NCBI GenBank assembly: GCA_024635585.1
Contig: JAGXIP010000215.1
Coordinates: forward strand, 1-32,733
Source of the DNA: Saccharicrinis sp.
GTDB taxonomy: Bacteria > Bacteroidota > Bacteroidia > Bacteroidales > Marinilabiliaceae
Length of the DNA stretch: 32,733 nt
Reading direction: 5' to 3'
Below the pieces are notes generated by a model that was given only the letters and a program-made list of their open reading frames with translations, did not search any database and was not told the DNA's origin. A program made the translations under genes and the position numbers. Numbering within the stretch: the first letter of the stretch is position 1; every line of letters begins with the position of its first letter. Shown here one piece after another: positions 16,863 through 24,873 of this stretch.

Positions 16863-18188
16863 TTAAAAAATAATAGACTTGCGGCTAAGGGGTTTAATTT
16901 TATTTTTAAGTTCAAATAAATTGTAGTCAGGCCAGTCTTCTACCTTGGCCAAGGTACGATCCATCATATACTTAATATCATTGGCGAAGCTGGGACCTTT
17001 CCAAGAGTTACTGTTAAATACAATAGCATACGACAATCCATCATCCTGACGTACCACCAATGCCGATGTGCCGGCTAGCGTGCCAGTTCTGTACCAGTAA
17101 CCTCGTCTAACACCACGCCATCCTAATGGGCTTCCACCTATTAGTTCAGTGGTACTCATTTCGTGAATGCTATTTGTTGAAAGTATATCGGCTGGCTTTT
17201 CAAAACCATCAATGGCCACTACCAATCTGAGCAAATCGGTTGTAGAGGCTATCCAACCACCGGCTGCACCTAAAGTCTTAATATCGTTGCCCCCATAACT
17301 GCGTGGAACTTCTTTATTGTCATCCATATAATCCTTAACAAGATAAGTATCATCTGGCTCGTAATATTTAACTTCCAAATCGAGTCTTTCGTGGCTGTAA
17401 CTACCGCCTATTTGCATATCAAAAATCTCCAAAGGATATAGCACATTGGTTTTTACGAAAAGTTCATAGTTCACTCCAGATGTTTTTTCAATCACTTCCT
17501 CTAGTATGGAATATCCCAAATTACTATAGGACGACATGGTTCCTGGTGGATAGTGAAGACGTTTATCAAGCATAAAACAGATGATATCTTCTTTTTTAAC
17601 AGGATAACTCACATGCCTTTTATTTGCGATAACTTGGGGAATAAACATTGGGTCACCATATCGGTTGGTAAATCCAGCAGAATGATTTAATAATTGCTTT
17701 ACCGTTATATCTTCGACTTTTCTATCTCGGTAATCTAAAAAAATAGAATCATTTAGAATGCCATTAAATCCAAAAACCTTACTGTCCAGTGATAATTTTC
17801 CTTCTTCCACTAATTTCATTATGGCCACAGCGGTAACCAGCTTTGAAACACTGGCAATTCGGAATAAATTAAATGGCTGTACTTCAATGGACTTTTCTTT
17901 ATCAGCATAACCATAACCCTTGGTGAAAACTAACTTTCCATCTTTAACTACCGAAAGCGAAGCGCCCACCATATTGTTTCGACTAAGGAAACGGTTCACG
18001 TTAGCGTCTATCACTTCAAATCTATCTTGATCGGAAAAAGTATTTGCTATTCTATGCGAAGAAACTGCGGGAGCTGGAGGTACAAAGTCGCCACCAAAGG
18101 AGTCGCCAGAATTAAAATAGGTTAAATTAGCAATACCTAGAGAAACCACGCCCAATAAGGCAAAACCGGTTTTATATATAAACTTCAT
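16863..18188 (-). CDS. Serine hydrolase, class C beta-lactamase / PBP4* family
   Basis: A 441-residue exported serine hydrolase. The N-terminal segment (FALLGVVSLGIANLTYF, residues 9-25) is a signal peptide or anchor. Catalytic motifs are S113-V-S-K116 in FRIASVSKL and Y221-S-N223 in SSYSNLGYS; the segments NHSAGFTNRYG and GAAGGWIASTTDLLR are also family hallmarks. The family includes class C beta-lactamases, D-aminopeptidases, esterases and penicillin-binding proteins, and substrate cannot be told from sequence; the usual Bacteroidota members are not resistance enzymes. A TAATTTTG element at 18211-18218 gives a plausible promoter about 22 bases ahead of the ATG. It is transcribed in the same direction as the thioredoxin-fold genes upstream but separated by 109 bases. 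Confidence 0.85.
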   Translation of the reverse strand: MKFIYKTGFALLGVVSLGIANLTYFNSGDSFGGDFVPPAPAVSSHRIANTFSDQDRFEVIDANVNRFLSRNNMVGASLSVVKDGKLVFTKGYGYADKEKSIEVQPFNLFRIASVSKLVTAVAIMKLVEEGKLSLDSKVFGFNGILNDSIFLDYRDRKVEDITVKQLLNHSAGFTNRYGDPMFIPQVIANKRHVSYPVKKEDIICFMLDKRLHYPPGTMSSYSNLGYSILEEVIEKTSGVNYELFVKTNVLYPLEIFDMQIGGSYSHERLDLEVKYYEPDDTYLVKDYMDDNKEVPRSYGGNDIKTLGAAGGWIASTTDLLRLVVAIDGFEKPADILSTNSIHEMSTTELIGGSPLGWRGVRRGYWYRTGTLAGTSALVVRQDDGLSYAIVFNSNSWKGPSFANDIKYMMDRTLAKVEDWPDYNLFELKNKIKPLSRKSIIF

Positions 18189-18210
18189 CTATTTTTATAT
18201 TTAATAGCAG

Positions 18211-18218
18211 CAAAATTA
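18211..18218 (-). promoter_or_regulatory. Predicted -7 element of the serine hydrolase gene
   Basis: Read on the minus strand the sequence is TAATTTTG, a perfect TAnnTTTG, giving a leader of roughly 16 bases. The -33 element is not clear. Confidence 0.45.
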
Positions 18219-18297
18219 AACAAAATGACTTAAAATTTACCCAATTTGTGCTTAAACATGCCAAAATACTTTAATTGAGTTTATATACGCAAAAAAA

Positions 18298-18891
18298 TCA
18301 ATAAGGTTTTATACTGCATCCTATAGCTTTTGTTTCTTTTAAATGAATTTTGTTACCCTCCAGTAGCGCATCTATGGCATCAGCCAAATAGGTTTGTTTC
18401 ACGTTATTCTCATCTTTGGGTGAATCGTCGATAGTCCCGATATACTTTACAGAAAAATGCGAATTTTCGTTTTTTAGTAGATAAACATGTGGTGTCTTAG
18501 TTGCTCCGTAAGCCTTATAAATACCAACGTCGTCGACTAAATATGGAAACGTGAAGCCTTTGTCTTCGGATCTATTAATCATTTCATCAAAGGAATCCTC
18601 TTCTGAAATATCAGGATTATTGGGATTGAGTGCCACAACAGGAAATCCTTTCTTTTTATATTTGGTGTCCAAGGCCACAATACGGTCTTCGTAAAGCTTA
18701 GCATATGGACACTGGTTGCATGTAAATATTAGGACAACCCCTTTTTCTTTATTATACTGATCGAGAGAGATGTAACTTTTGTCAATGTTTTTCAGTTTGA
18801 AACCGGGAGCTGTGTCACCAATTTTCAACTGTGAAGGCGCAGTAAAGGCTATCAACGACAGCAATAATAAAAAGGATATCTTCTTGTTCAT
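18298..18891 (-). CDS. Exported thioredoxin-fold protein, AhpC/TSA (peroxiredoxin-like) type
   Basis: A 197-residue protein with a signal peptide (MNKKISFLLLLSLIAFTAPS) and a thioredoxin-like fold: the opening IGDTAPGFKLKNID is typical of the AhpC/TSA-Redoxin group, the redox centre is C58-N-Q-C61 (FTCNQCPYAK), and the cis-proline loop is ATKTPHVYLL. The extra length between strands (NPNNPDISEEDSFDEMI) matches a Bacteroidota subgroup annotated as thioredoxin family or redoxin-domain proteins. It probably acts as a periplasmic thiol oxidoreductase. It lies 73 bases downstream of a TlpA/ResA-like protein on the same strand, so two exported thiol proteins are adjacent. Partner and electron donor are not shown. 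Confidence 0.85.
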   Translation of the reverse strand: MNKKISFLLLLSLIAFTAPSQLKIGDTAPGFKLKNIDKSYISLDQYNKEKGVVLIFTCNQCPYAKLYEDRIVALDTKYKKKGFPVVALNPNNPDISEEDSFDEMINRSEDKGFTFPYLVDDVGIYKAYGATKTPHVYLLKNENSHFSVKYIGTIDDSPKDENNVKQTYLADAIDALLEGNKIHLKETKAIGCSIKPY

Positions 18892-18964
18892 AGTGCAAAC
18901 TGTTAATTAATGGAAAGAGAAATTGACCTATACTTCCTGTTTAATGTATGTAACAAGTAAACAC

Positions 18965-19459
18965 TTATGGCATTAATTGGTTCATTGAGGATTGGATAGT
19001 GGTAGTTGTTACCTTTCCCTCATGAAATAAGGACATTGTTTTATATTGAAACAAACAGGCAGGTATAGCGCCACTCCATTGAAGATCGACTTTTGGTATC
19101 CAGTCATTGGGATTGGATTCATCCAAAACAACCACCTCATTAACAATTCCATTTTTTTGAATAAAAGGAATAAGCTTTTGTTCAATTTGATCTGTGAAAT
19201 CCAGACTAACCAGTAACACTTTGACTGCTGTTCCCTTGTACATAGTGGGTATTTCTTCCAGGACTGGCATTTCTTCTATACAAGGCTTACACCAGGTCGC
19301 CCAAAAATTTATCACAAGAATAGAATCGACACTTGTTGTTTCTATCCGCTCCTGAAGCTGTCGAAAACTTATTTTTTTTAATGATACATTTTGGGCATAA
19401 ATGGCGGTAATGGGTACAAGTAAAAATAATAATATAATACTGGATATTTTTCTGAGCAT
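18965..19459 (-). CDS. Exported TlpA/ResA-like thioredoxin
   Basis: A 164-residue periplasmic thiol-disulfide oxidoreductase: signal peptide MLRKISSIILLFLLVPITAI with cleavage near AQ, active site W56-C57-K-P-C60 in NFWATWCKPCIEEMPVLEE, and a cis-Pro loop (SGAIPACLF). The WCxxC with following EEMP is the TlpA/ResA pattern, proteins that reduce apocytochrome or other exported cysteines. The Lnb/DUF4105 gene upstream stops only 11 bases before this start, which suggests cotranscription. A cysteine in the putative catalytic pair of that neighbour (FYDNCATR) could be a client, but that is a guess. No cytochrome maturation gene is nearby. Confidence 0.88.
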   Translation of the reverse strand: MLRKISSIILLFLLVPITAIYAQNVSLKKISFRQLQERIETTSVDSILVINFWATWCKPCIEEMPVLEEIPTMYKGTAVKVLLVSLDFTDQIEQKLIPFIQKNGIVNEVVVLDESNPNDWIPKVDLQWSGAIPACLFQYKTMSLFHEGKVTTTTIQSSMNQLMP

Positions 19460-19470
19460 TGCAAATATTG

Positions 19471-20637
19471 TTAAATGGCTGTTTTACGCTGCCTATATAG
19501 TATTATAATCATCCGAGTGATCAATAATAATGCTATTGGTATGGTGGCAGGAGGAAATGCTTGTGGAATTAACTTCCAACCAATTAAAAACACACTAAGA
19601 CTAAAAAGGTTGATAACCATGATTACAGCCAATACCTTTTTTTTATGATTTGCAAAGGCTAAATATAAAAAAGTAGGCATTGCCCAAAGTATGTTCCAAT
19701 TGTTGCCTGTTACACTGTGGTTGGATATAAACCATAAAAAAGTGATAACAACCCCTACTATTCCAGCAGATAGAAATAACAAGCCATCGAAAATTTTGAT
19801 TAAACGAACCTTTGCAAAAAACACCAATACAAACGACAAAATTAATAATAGCCAAAAGATAAGTGCAGGACTCCATATTGTAATAGCATCCTCTTTAGGA
19901 AAATCGAGAATATTTACTTTGTCTTTGATTAAGGGTGTGCTTTGTCCACCCGGAGTTGTGTAAATGGCATGGTCAAAAGCCTGCATCAAAAAGTATGGTA
20001 AATAGGTTGATTCTCTAACCGTAGGAATTTTATCAGCAGGCAAGCCCAGAATCATAGCCAAACCGGTTTCTGTCCAGGGCGAGTTGTACAAATAGTAATG
20101 CATCAATTCCCTGAACGAAATACTCTTGTAGGCTTCAATGGGGTTAAAAACAACACTACCTGCTACATTATTACTTACTATGTCAACAATCCGGGTCGCA
20201 CAGTTGTCGTAAAAAAAATCGTATCGATAATTGCGGTTTTCGGGTTTGTAGTTTAATAACAGGGCATTGAACAACTTTTGTCTATCGTGTTTATCCAGAT
20301 TAAGTACTTGCTCAGTAACACTGCGATCGTCTCTAAAGTATTGTGCCAAAAAATGCTTATACTCGCTAATGCTCAGCAAGTAATCGAGATTTCCATTGGC
20401 AAATTTCAGATAAAATCCAGGTGTGTCAAAATCAAAGGTGCCATAATTGAACACCCAGTCGATGTTATTGGTAGGATCCAAAACTCTAATGGCACTGTGC
20501 CCAAATGCCGAATATAGCTCCTCGCCATCGGAGCATGTTAGCACCGATATCTTTGAATCGGCAGAGAGTATTTTCTGTGCACCTAAAGTTGCAGTAAAAA
20601 GCAGCAGAAAAGCACTTATATAAATAATTCGTGACAT
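19471..20637 (-). CDS. Lnb/DUF4105-type periplasmic domain protein with C-terminal membrane segments
   Basis: A 388-residue protein. I choose ATG 20637: the frame can be extended to TTG 20646, but the predicted transcription start is near 20647 and the ATG-led signal peptide (MSRIIYISAFLLLFTATLGA) is cleaner. Residues 25-200 match the Lnb N-terminal/DUF4105 domain through LTCSDGEELYSAFGHSAIRV, NYGTFDFDTPGFY and FYDNCATRIVD. Residues about 255-388 hold five hydrophobic stretches (for example ALIFWLLLILSFVLVFF), so the periplasmic domain is tethered to a membrane bundle. His in FGHS and Cys in DNCATR are the invariant-looking polar pair. The biochemical role is unknown to me. It appears to head a unit with the TlpA-like gene 11 bases downstream. 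Its promoter is embedded in an inverted repeat. Confidence 0.8.
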   Translation of the reverse strand: MSRIIYISAFLLLFTATLGAQKILSADSKISVLTCSDGEELYSAFGHSAIRVLDPTNNIDWVFNYGTFDFDTPGFYLKFANGNLDYLLSISEYKHFLAQYFRDDRSVTEQVLNLDKHDRQKLFNALLLNYKPENRNYRYDFFYDNCATRIVDIVSNNVAGSVVFNPIEAYKSISFRELMHYYLYNSPWTETGLAMILGLPADKIPTVRESTYLPYFLMQAFDHAIYTTPGGQSTPLIKDKVNILDFPKEDAITIWSPALIFWLLLILSFVLVFFAKVRLIKIFDGLLFLSAGIVGVVITFLWFISNHSVTGNNWNILWAMPTFLYLAFANHKKKVLAVIMVINLFSLSVFLIGWKLIPQAFPPATIPIALLLITRMIIILYRQRKTAI

Positions 20638-20640
20638 AAA

Positions 20641-20673
20641 TTCCAATTTGTCGCAAATATAAACAAATTGGAA
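20641..20673 (-). promoter_or_regulatory. Promoter of the Lnb/DUF4105 gene inside a 10-bp inverted repeat
   Basis: TTCCAATTTG (20641-20650) and CAAATTGGAA (20664-20673) are perfect inverted repeats. The 13-base spacer contains, on the minus strand, TATATTTG (20654-20661), a perfect TAnnTTTG. A TTTG lies 16 bases further upstream (20678-20681). The arrangement looks like an operator covering a promoter. Confidence 0.6.
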
Positions 20674-20688
20674 AGGCCAAAAAACTAT

Positions 20689-21039
20689 CTAAACCATTAT
20701 TGGTACAGCATCTTTATGCAAAGCCATTCGTTGGGTAAAAAATACACGATAATATGTTGCAGTGCAAACTTCGCAAAGGTTTAAAACTACTTGGTTAAAG
20801 TTTTTTCGTGCAATAAAAAAAGGATTATTTAATTGCTCTTTTAGCCAAATAGAAAACTTTGGTAAACTTTTAACTCTAGTGTTAATAGCTCTAGCCACCA
20901 TAATTGTAGGAGCATCTGAAGGGTAAGTTTCTGCTACCCAATAATTTTCGGGCTCGGCAAAAAAATCCATAAACCAATCTACACAATACGTTGCCCACTT
21001 AAATAGTAGTGCTACAATGCTTAATTTTATAGCTTCCAT
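20689..21039 (-). CDS. Small protein of unknown function
   Basis: I do not recognise this 116-residue protein. It begins MEAIKLSIVALLFKWATYCVD, a hydrophobic start that is not a good cleavable signal peptide, followed by an acidic aromatic stretch (FMDFFAEPENYWVAE) and a mixed C-terminal half (NLCEVCTATYYRVFFTQRMA) containing a CxxC. Amino-acid composition is that of a real protein and the frame ends 52 bases before the Lnb/DUF4105 start codon. The 204-base spacer upstream, shared with the divergent gene at 21244, contains a cluster of TTAAGC/GCTTAA motifs. CxxC could bind a metal or be redox active, but it is a single motif and I would not rely on it. Confidence 0.55.
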   Translation of the reverse strand: MEAIKLSIVALLFKWATYCVDWFMDFFAEPENYWVAETYPSDAPTIMVARAINTRVKSLPKFSIWLKEQLNNPFFIARKNFNQVVLNLCEVCTATYYRVFFTQRMALHKDAVPIMV

Positions 21040-21104
21040 AACTTAATAATTTTGATGAGATAAATAAATACACCACAAAACTATCACCATTATTTGTTGT
21101 ATAA

Positions 21105-21206
21105 TAAGCTTTTAAGTATATTAAGCCATAATTAAATCACATTTAAGCTGTTGTAAGATGCTTAATTATAGCTTAATAAATTACTTAATAAATGCCTTAA
21201 TTATTA
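21105..21206. promoter_or_regulatory. Cluster of GCTTAA/TTAAGC motifs in a divergent spacer
   Basis: Between the divergent genes at 21039 (minus) and 21244 (plus), variants of GCTTAAT occur in both orientations: TAAGCTTTTAAG at 21105-21116, TTAAGCC 21121-21127, TTTAAGC 21142-21148, GCTTAATTA 21160-21168, GCTTAATAAA 21171-21180, ACTTAATAAA 21183-21192 and CCTTAATTA 21195-21203. AT-rich sequence makes some of these expected by chance. Confidence 0.4.
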
Positions 21207-21218
21207 ATTTGTTTCGCT

Positions 21219-21226
21219 TATCTTTG
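21219..21226 (+). promoter_or_regulatory. Predicted -7 element of the unknown gene at 21244
   Basis: TATCTTTG is a perfect TAnnTTTG match ending 17 bases before the start codon, so the leader would be about 10 bases. The -33 region is AT-rich without an obvious TTTG at the right distance. Confidence 0.5.
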
Positions 21227-21243
21227 TATTTGATAGTTGCACA

Positions 21244-22407
21244 ATGTCCAGTTTTACTCACATATTATCGGAAGACCTGATTTTTTCCCTTATCGACCAC
21301 GTATGTGATATGGTTGTGGGGGTAGAAAAAATAATCGGTATATACGACCATCTCGAGAAGGGAGAATTGTGCGGTATCACTATGCAATACACCAACCACC
21401 GACTGCAAGAGCACCGGATGAACCTAGCAGGATTAAGTGAGTCGCTTACAGCGTTAAGAAATACAAATAATAAACACCGATGGCTTCAAAAATCGCAACT
21501 TCCATTTGATACGGCCGATAGCAGCCAAAAGCAACTCAATATTTTTGATGAAAGCAAGCATCTTACTTTGCTTATAACGCTTCCGGGCAGCAAACGTTTG
21601 GAAAAGGATATCCTGATTATTTATTTTAAGGATCAATTTAACACCTTTGGTGTTCAACATCAGAATTCACCACTAAGTACCGAGAACAAAACTATCATTG
21701 CACATTTACTTTCCGGTTCTATCCATTCGTTTTGTAAACTATATTGGAAGGAAAACGAACGCTTGCAATTATTTGCCAATAAAACAAAACGCATACTGGA
21801 GCAGCAACGAATAGATAATCTGACAGATACACGAAAAAGAGAACTTGAAGACTTCATCTGCTCGTGGGCCAATACATTTTTAGCAGAATGCAGCGATTCT
21901 GAGGACGTTAATTATGTTTATAGTGAGAGTGCTTTAGAAAAGATAAAAAAATATTCTGGTGAGTTTAAACACTTGGAAAATGCATTAAAAGAAGCCATAA
22001 GCTACACAAAGACAATAGTTACAAGTGTAACAAAGATAATACAAGCAGAATATATTGAGCTGTTTACAAATGAAAACAATGAAAATGTATTGCACGATTC
22101 ACAGACAACCCCCCGTAATTTAACAGCTCGTCAGCAGCGCGTATTTGACTATTTGAATAGATTAGAGGCAGCTGCCATTGATACGGATCGTAATGATCAG
22201 AAGTTAACCGGACGCAATATTGGCCTTGCCATGAAACCACAATCAGTGTCTGCACCAGCTTTATCTGACTTTATAAGTAAAAATAGAGAATCTATTAACA
22301 CGCTTTTTTTAAAATATCCTGAAAGTTGGAGTTTTGTAAAAAACAATTTCAGGACAATTATTAATGTTACAGCTAATGGAAATCAGCAGGCTCGTAAATG
22401 GGCTTAA
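21244..22407 (+). CDS. Protein of unknown function, possible DNA-binding C-terminal domain
   Basis: A 387-residue soluble protein that I cannot assign to a named family. Residues 1-160 are mixed alpha/beta (VVGVEKIIGIYDHLEKGEL, with a beta-rich stretch HLTLLITLPGS), residues 165-280 are helical and charged with coiled-coil character around 175-205, and residues 290-380 form a separate domain beginning LTARQQRVFDYLNRLEAAA, followed by KLTGRNIGLAM and SAPALSDFISKNRESINTLF. The last domain has the helix pattern of a small DNA- or protein-binding module, and I have an impression of similar C-termini in other Bacteroidota hypotheticals. There is no signal peptide or membrane segment. The gene stands alone, divergent from the 116-residue gene and ending at a bidirectional terminator. 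Confidence 0.7.
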   Translation: MSSFTHILSEDLIFSLIDHVCDMVVGVEKIIGIYDHLEKGELCGITMQYTNHRLQEHRMNLAGLSESLTALRNTNNKHRWLQKSQLPFDTADSSQKQLNIFDESKHLTLLITLPGSKRLEKDILIIYFKDQFNTFGVQHQNSPLSTENKTIIAHLLSGSIHSFCKLYWKENERLQLFANKTKRILEQQRIDNLTDTRKRELEDFICSWANTFLAECSDSEDVNYVYSESALEKIKKYSGEFKHLENALKEAISYTKTIVTSVTKIIQAEYIELFTNENNENVLHDSQTTPRNLTARQQRVFDYLNRLEAAAIDTDRNDQKLTGRNIGLAMKPQSVSAPALSDFISKNRESINTLFLKYPESWSFVKNNFRTIINVTANGNQQARKWA

Positions 22408-22457
22408 TAAAGGTTCTTATCTATTACAACGTGGATAATTCTGCTTTTAAAGCATAA

Positions 22458-22485
22458 AAAAGGCCACTAATTCCGGCAGCCTTTT
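22458..22485. terminator. Bidirectional terminator between the unknown gene and pyrD
   Basis: AAAAGGC (22458-22464) pairs with GCCTTTT (22479-22485), a 7-bp stem with a 14-base loop that can form an inner GCC/GGC pairing instead. Poly-A/poly-T flanks make it usable on both strands. Confidence 0.65.
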
Positions 22486-22551
22486 CGTATAGAATATTTC
22501 ATATTTTACTATAGTTATCATCTAACGTGTCTATCGGTTAGAACATAACCA

Positions 22552-23466
22552 TTAATCTACCAACATGCCACCTATCAGACTATTAACATCTGTAATCCGA
22601 TGGCGTTGCATATATTCTTTAATACCCTCTATTATCTTAACGGATATTGTTGGATCAATAAAATTGGCTGTACCCACCTGTATGGCTGTGGAACCTGCTA
22701 ACATAAACTCTATGGCATCCGTGGCGTTCATAATACCTCCCATACCTATGATGGGAATTTTAACGGCATTATATACCTGCCAAACCATGCGTAATGCTAC
22801 TGGTTTTATACAAGGGCCAGACAATCCACCGGTTATGGTCGAAAGTAAGGGTCGGCGCTTTTCGGCATTGATAGCCATGCCCAACAAGGTATTGATTAAG
22901 GATATTGAATCGGCTCCTGCTCCCTCAACTCCCCTGGCCATTTCGGTTACATCTGTAACATTTGGAGATAACTTCACCATTAAATGCCCTTTGTAAACAT
23001 CACGCACCGCACTGGTAACGGCAATAGCAGAAGGACAATGCACCCCAAATGACATGCCACCTTCTTTAACATTAGGACAAGAAATATTGAGCTCAATTCC
23101 AGGAATTTTTTCCAGATCGTTAAGCTTTTCTGCGGTTTGCACGTATTCCTCAATGGTAGAACCGGATACGTTGACAAAAATACCGGTATCATAATGCTTG
23201 ATACGTGGATAAATGTGATTGACAAAATGATCAACCCCTTTGTTTTGAAGCCCCACAGCATTAAGCATCCCCGAAGCTGTTTCGGCCATTCTAGGATAGG
23301 GATTTCCCTCACGATGATGCAAGGTGGTACCTTTAACTACAATGCCACCCAATGCGCTTATATCAATGAAATCCTCATACTCTTCGCCAAACCCAAAGGT
23401 GCCCGAAGCAGTCATTACTGGGTTTTTAAGTGAGTATCCGTTTATATTTACTGCTAAATTTACCAT
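22552..23466 (-). CDS. pyrD: Dihydroorotate dehydrogenase B, catalytic subunit
   Basis: The 304-residue FMN protein oxidises dihydroorotate to orotate in pyrimidine synthesis. Class 1B features are seen: [16 protein letters not shown], the catalytic-loop Cys130 in [13 protein letters not shown] (class 1 enzymes use Cys, class 2 Ser), [20 protein letters not shown] and the C-terminal FMN-phosphate loop [19 protein letters not shown]. Length fits PyrDB of Gram-positive and Bacteroidota species. The gene overlaps pyrK by 7 bases (ATGGTAA), so translation is probably coupled and the two subunits are made in equal amounts, as expected of the PyrD2K2 heterotetramer that passes electrons to NAD+. 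It ends 67 bases before the bidirectional terminator. Confidence 0.97.
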   Translation of the reverse strand: MVNLAVNINGYSLKNPVMTASGTFGFGEEYEDFIDISALGGIVVKGTTLHHREGNPYPRMAETASGMLNAVGLQNKGVDHFVNHIYPRIKHYDTGIFVNVSGSTIEEYVQTAEKLNDLEKIPGIELNISCPNVKEGGMSFGVHCPSAIAVTSAVRDVYKGHLMVKLSPNVTDVTEMARGVEGAGADSISLINTLLGMAINAEKRRPLLSTITGGLSGPCIKPVALRMVWQVYNAVKIPIIGMGGIMNATDAIEFMLAGSTAIQVGTANFIDPTISVKIIEGIKEYMQRHRITDVNSLIGGMLVD

Positions 23467-24233
23467 CCTTTCAAATCTTCAATATTAAATATCGGTCCTT
23501 CGGTGCACGTATTCTTGTTTCCCGATTTAGTTTCTACCACACAACACAGGCAAGCACCAAAACCGCAAGCCATCATATTCTCCAACGACACCTCACAAGC
23601 TATTCCTGCTCCTTTAGCCGCAGAGGCCACAGCTCGCATCATGGCATCAGGGCCACAGGTAAAAACCCTATCCATATCCTTTAGTCTCTCTTTTAATAAG
23701 GGATGGTCGGTAACATACCCCTTCACTCCGGCCGATCCATCTTCGGTGGTAACTCCAATGGATCCATACTGTTTATAATCAGTTAGGTCCATCAGTATTT
23801 CGCGATTACGCGCTCCCAGCAAAAAGTTGACATCAGCACCTTCCTCTCGCAAACGCCGGCCTAATATTAGTAGTGGAGCAACACCCACACCACCGCCTAC
23901 GAGCAACATTTTACCATGTTTGGGTACGGTAAAACTATTGCCCAAAGGATAAATCAAATCCAACTTATCACCAGGCTGCAAATCAACCAACAAACGTGTA
24001 CCTTCGCCAACCTCTTGGATAAGCAAAAGCATTTCATTGGTATCTTTATTAACCTCATGTATTGAAATAGGTCTGCGCAAAAAGGTATTGGGACCGTTTT
24101 CTACTTTAATCTCTACAAACTCTCCTGGAGCAATATCGGGGAGTTTTCCATCGGGCTTGGCATAGAGCACGATATATTCATTATTAATCCTACGATTTCG
24201 AGTAACCGTAAACAATTCAACTCTTTTTTTCAT
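23460..24233 (-). CDS. pyrK: Dihydroorotate dehydrogenase B, electron-transfer subunit
   Basis: The 257-residue PyrK carries FAD and a [2Fe-2S] cluster and moves electrons from PyrD to NAD+. Residues 1-100 form the FAD domain ([11 protein letters not shown] is the flavin-binding motif), residues 105-205 the NAD domain ([16 protein letters not shown]), and the C-terminal loop holds the cluster cysteines C223, C228, C231 and C243 (CGFGACLCC and NTCTEG). It is the first gene of the pyrK-pyrD unit and overlaps pyrD by 7 bases. A TATATTTG -7 element lies about 54 bases upstream, and a TTACATTTGTAA dyad (24256-24267) sits between the promoter and the start codon, where it could act as an operator or hairpin. 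The unit is downstream of an XRE regulator on the same strand. Confidence 0.96.
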   Translation of the reverse strand: MKKRVELFTVTRNRRINNEYIVLYAKPDGKLPDIAPGEFVEIKVENGPNTFLRRPISIHEVNKDTNEMLLLIQEVGEGTRLLVDLQPGDKLDLIYPLGNSFTVPKHGKMLLVGGGVGVAPLLILGRRLREEGADVNFLLGARNREILMDLTDYKQYGSIGVTTEDGSAGVKGYVTDHPLLKERLKDMDRVFTCGPDAMMRAVASAAKGAGIACEVSLENMMACGFGACLCCVVETKSGNKNTCTEGPIFNIEDLKGW

Positions 24234-24242
24234 ATCTAAGAT

Positions 24243-24256
24243 ACATCAGATGATGT
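24243..24256 (-). promoter_or_regulatory. Hyphenated palindrome in the pyrK leader
   Basis: ACATCA (24243-24248), GA, TGATGT (24251-24256): 6-bp perfect arms with a 2-base centre, ten bases upstream of the pyrK start codon and abutting the TTACATTTGTAA dyad. It could be an operator half or simply a coincidence. Confidence 0.3.
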
Positions 24257-24294
24257 TACATTTGTAAACAATCGTATTTGATGCTGCAAATATA
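24256..24294 (-). promoter_or_regulatory. pyrK-pyrD promoter with TTACATTTGTAA dyad
   Basis: On the minus strand TATATTTG (24287-24294) is a perfect TAnnTTTG, with ATTG 19 bases further upstream (24314-24317) in place of TTTG. TTACATTTGTAA (24256-24267) has 5-base perfect arms and lies in the predicted leader, just before the ACATCA/TGATGT palindrome. Confidence 0.55.
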
Positions 24295-24355
24295 GATAAA
24301 TCAGAGTAAATGCCAATGGTCGATGACCGTGTATCCCCTTTTAAAGTCTAATAAA

Positions 24356-24850
24356 CTATTTATTTCGATGATTATTGGGTGTATAAGTATCAAAAGTACC
24401 ATCAGCATAGAAAAATACGATTCGTTCTGCTTCTTTTGGAAGTATCGTTTCACTATATATATTTCTATCCTTTTTAAGGTCATTAGGCACATCTTCTTCA
24501 GGCTCTACAATCAAGTTCGGCGATTCCTGTTCAGGTTCTTTTTTAAGCTCTATTTTCGCCTGTTTTGGTGCCTTCTCCTCTTCATATGGCACTTTATAAA
24601 ATAAATTGGGATTGATTGGTGCTGCCACATCGCTTTTTGCATTGCGATACATAGCACCCTGGCCCAACAATAGCCAATCTGGATTAATATGTGGAAATTT
24701 TACAAGAACTTTTTGCAAGAAATCAAGACCTGGATTGTTGCGTCCAGACAATAAATGCGATATACTGGATCTGTTTACTCCTAATATATCAGCAAATTTT
24801 GAAGAGGCCATTTTTTCGCTAGCCAATATGGTTTCTAATCTATGTTTCAT
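24356..24850 (-). CDS. XRE-family helix-turn-helix regulator
   Basis: A 164-residue transcription regulator. Residues 1-58 are a Cro/CI-type HTH (MKHRLETILASEKMASSKFA, then ILGVNRSSISHLLSGRNNPG as helices 2-3 with the recognition helix near 26-37) followed by the usual 'DFLQKVLVKFPHINPDWLLLGQGAM'-like C-cap seen in many Bacteroidota XRE proteins. Residues 75-145 are a charged, Pro/Glu/Lys-rich linker, and the C-terminus (IVFFYADGTFDTYTPNNH) is a short hydrophobic segment found in this subgroup. There is no phage-type partner gene or toxin next to it. Several TTACAT/TGTAA-type sites flank its start and recur upstream of pyrK, so autoregulation is plausible. Its targets are not known. Confidence 0.85.
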   Translation of the reverse strand: MKHRLETILASEKMASSKFADILGVNRSSISHLLSGRNNPGLDFLQKVLVKFPHINPDWLLLGQGAMYRNAKSDVAAPINPNLFYKVPYEEEKAPKQAKIELKKEPEQESPNLIVEPEEDVPNDLKKDRNIYSETILPKEAERIVFFYADGTFDTYTPNNHRNK

Positions 24851-24873
24851 AAACTCTAATAAAATAGCATCAT

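Noticed and set aside
22565-22996. 143-codon plus-strand frame within pyrD
   Set aside because: pyrD on the other strand is complete and conserved; the opposite frame is a coding shadow.
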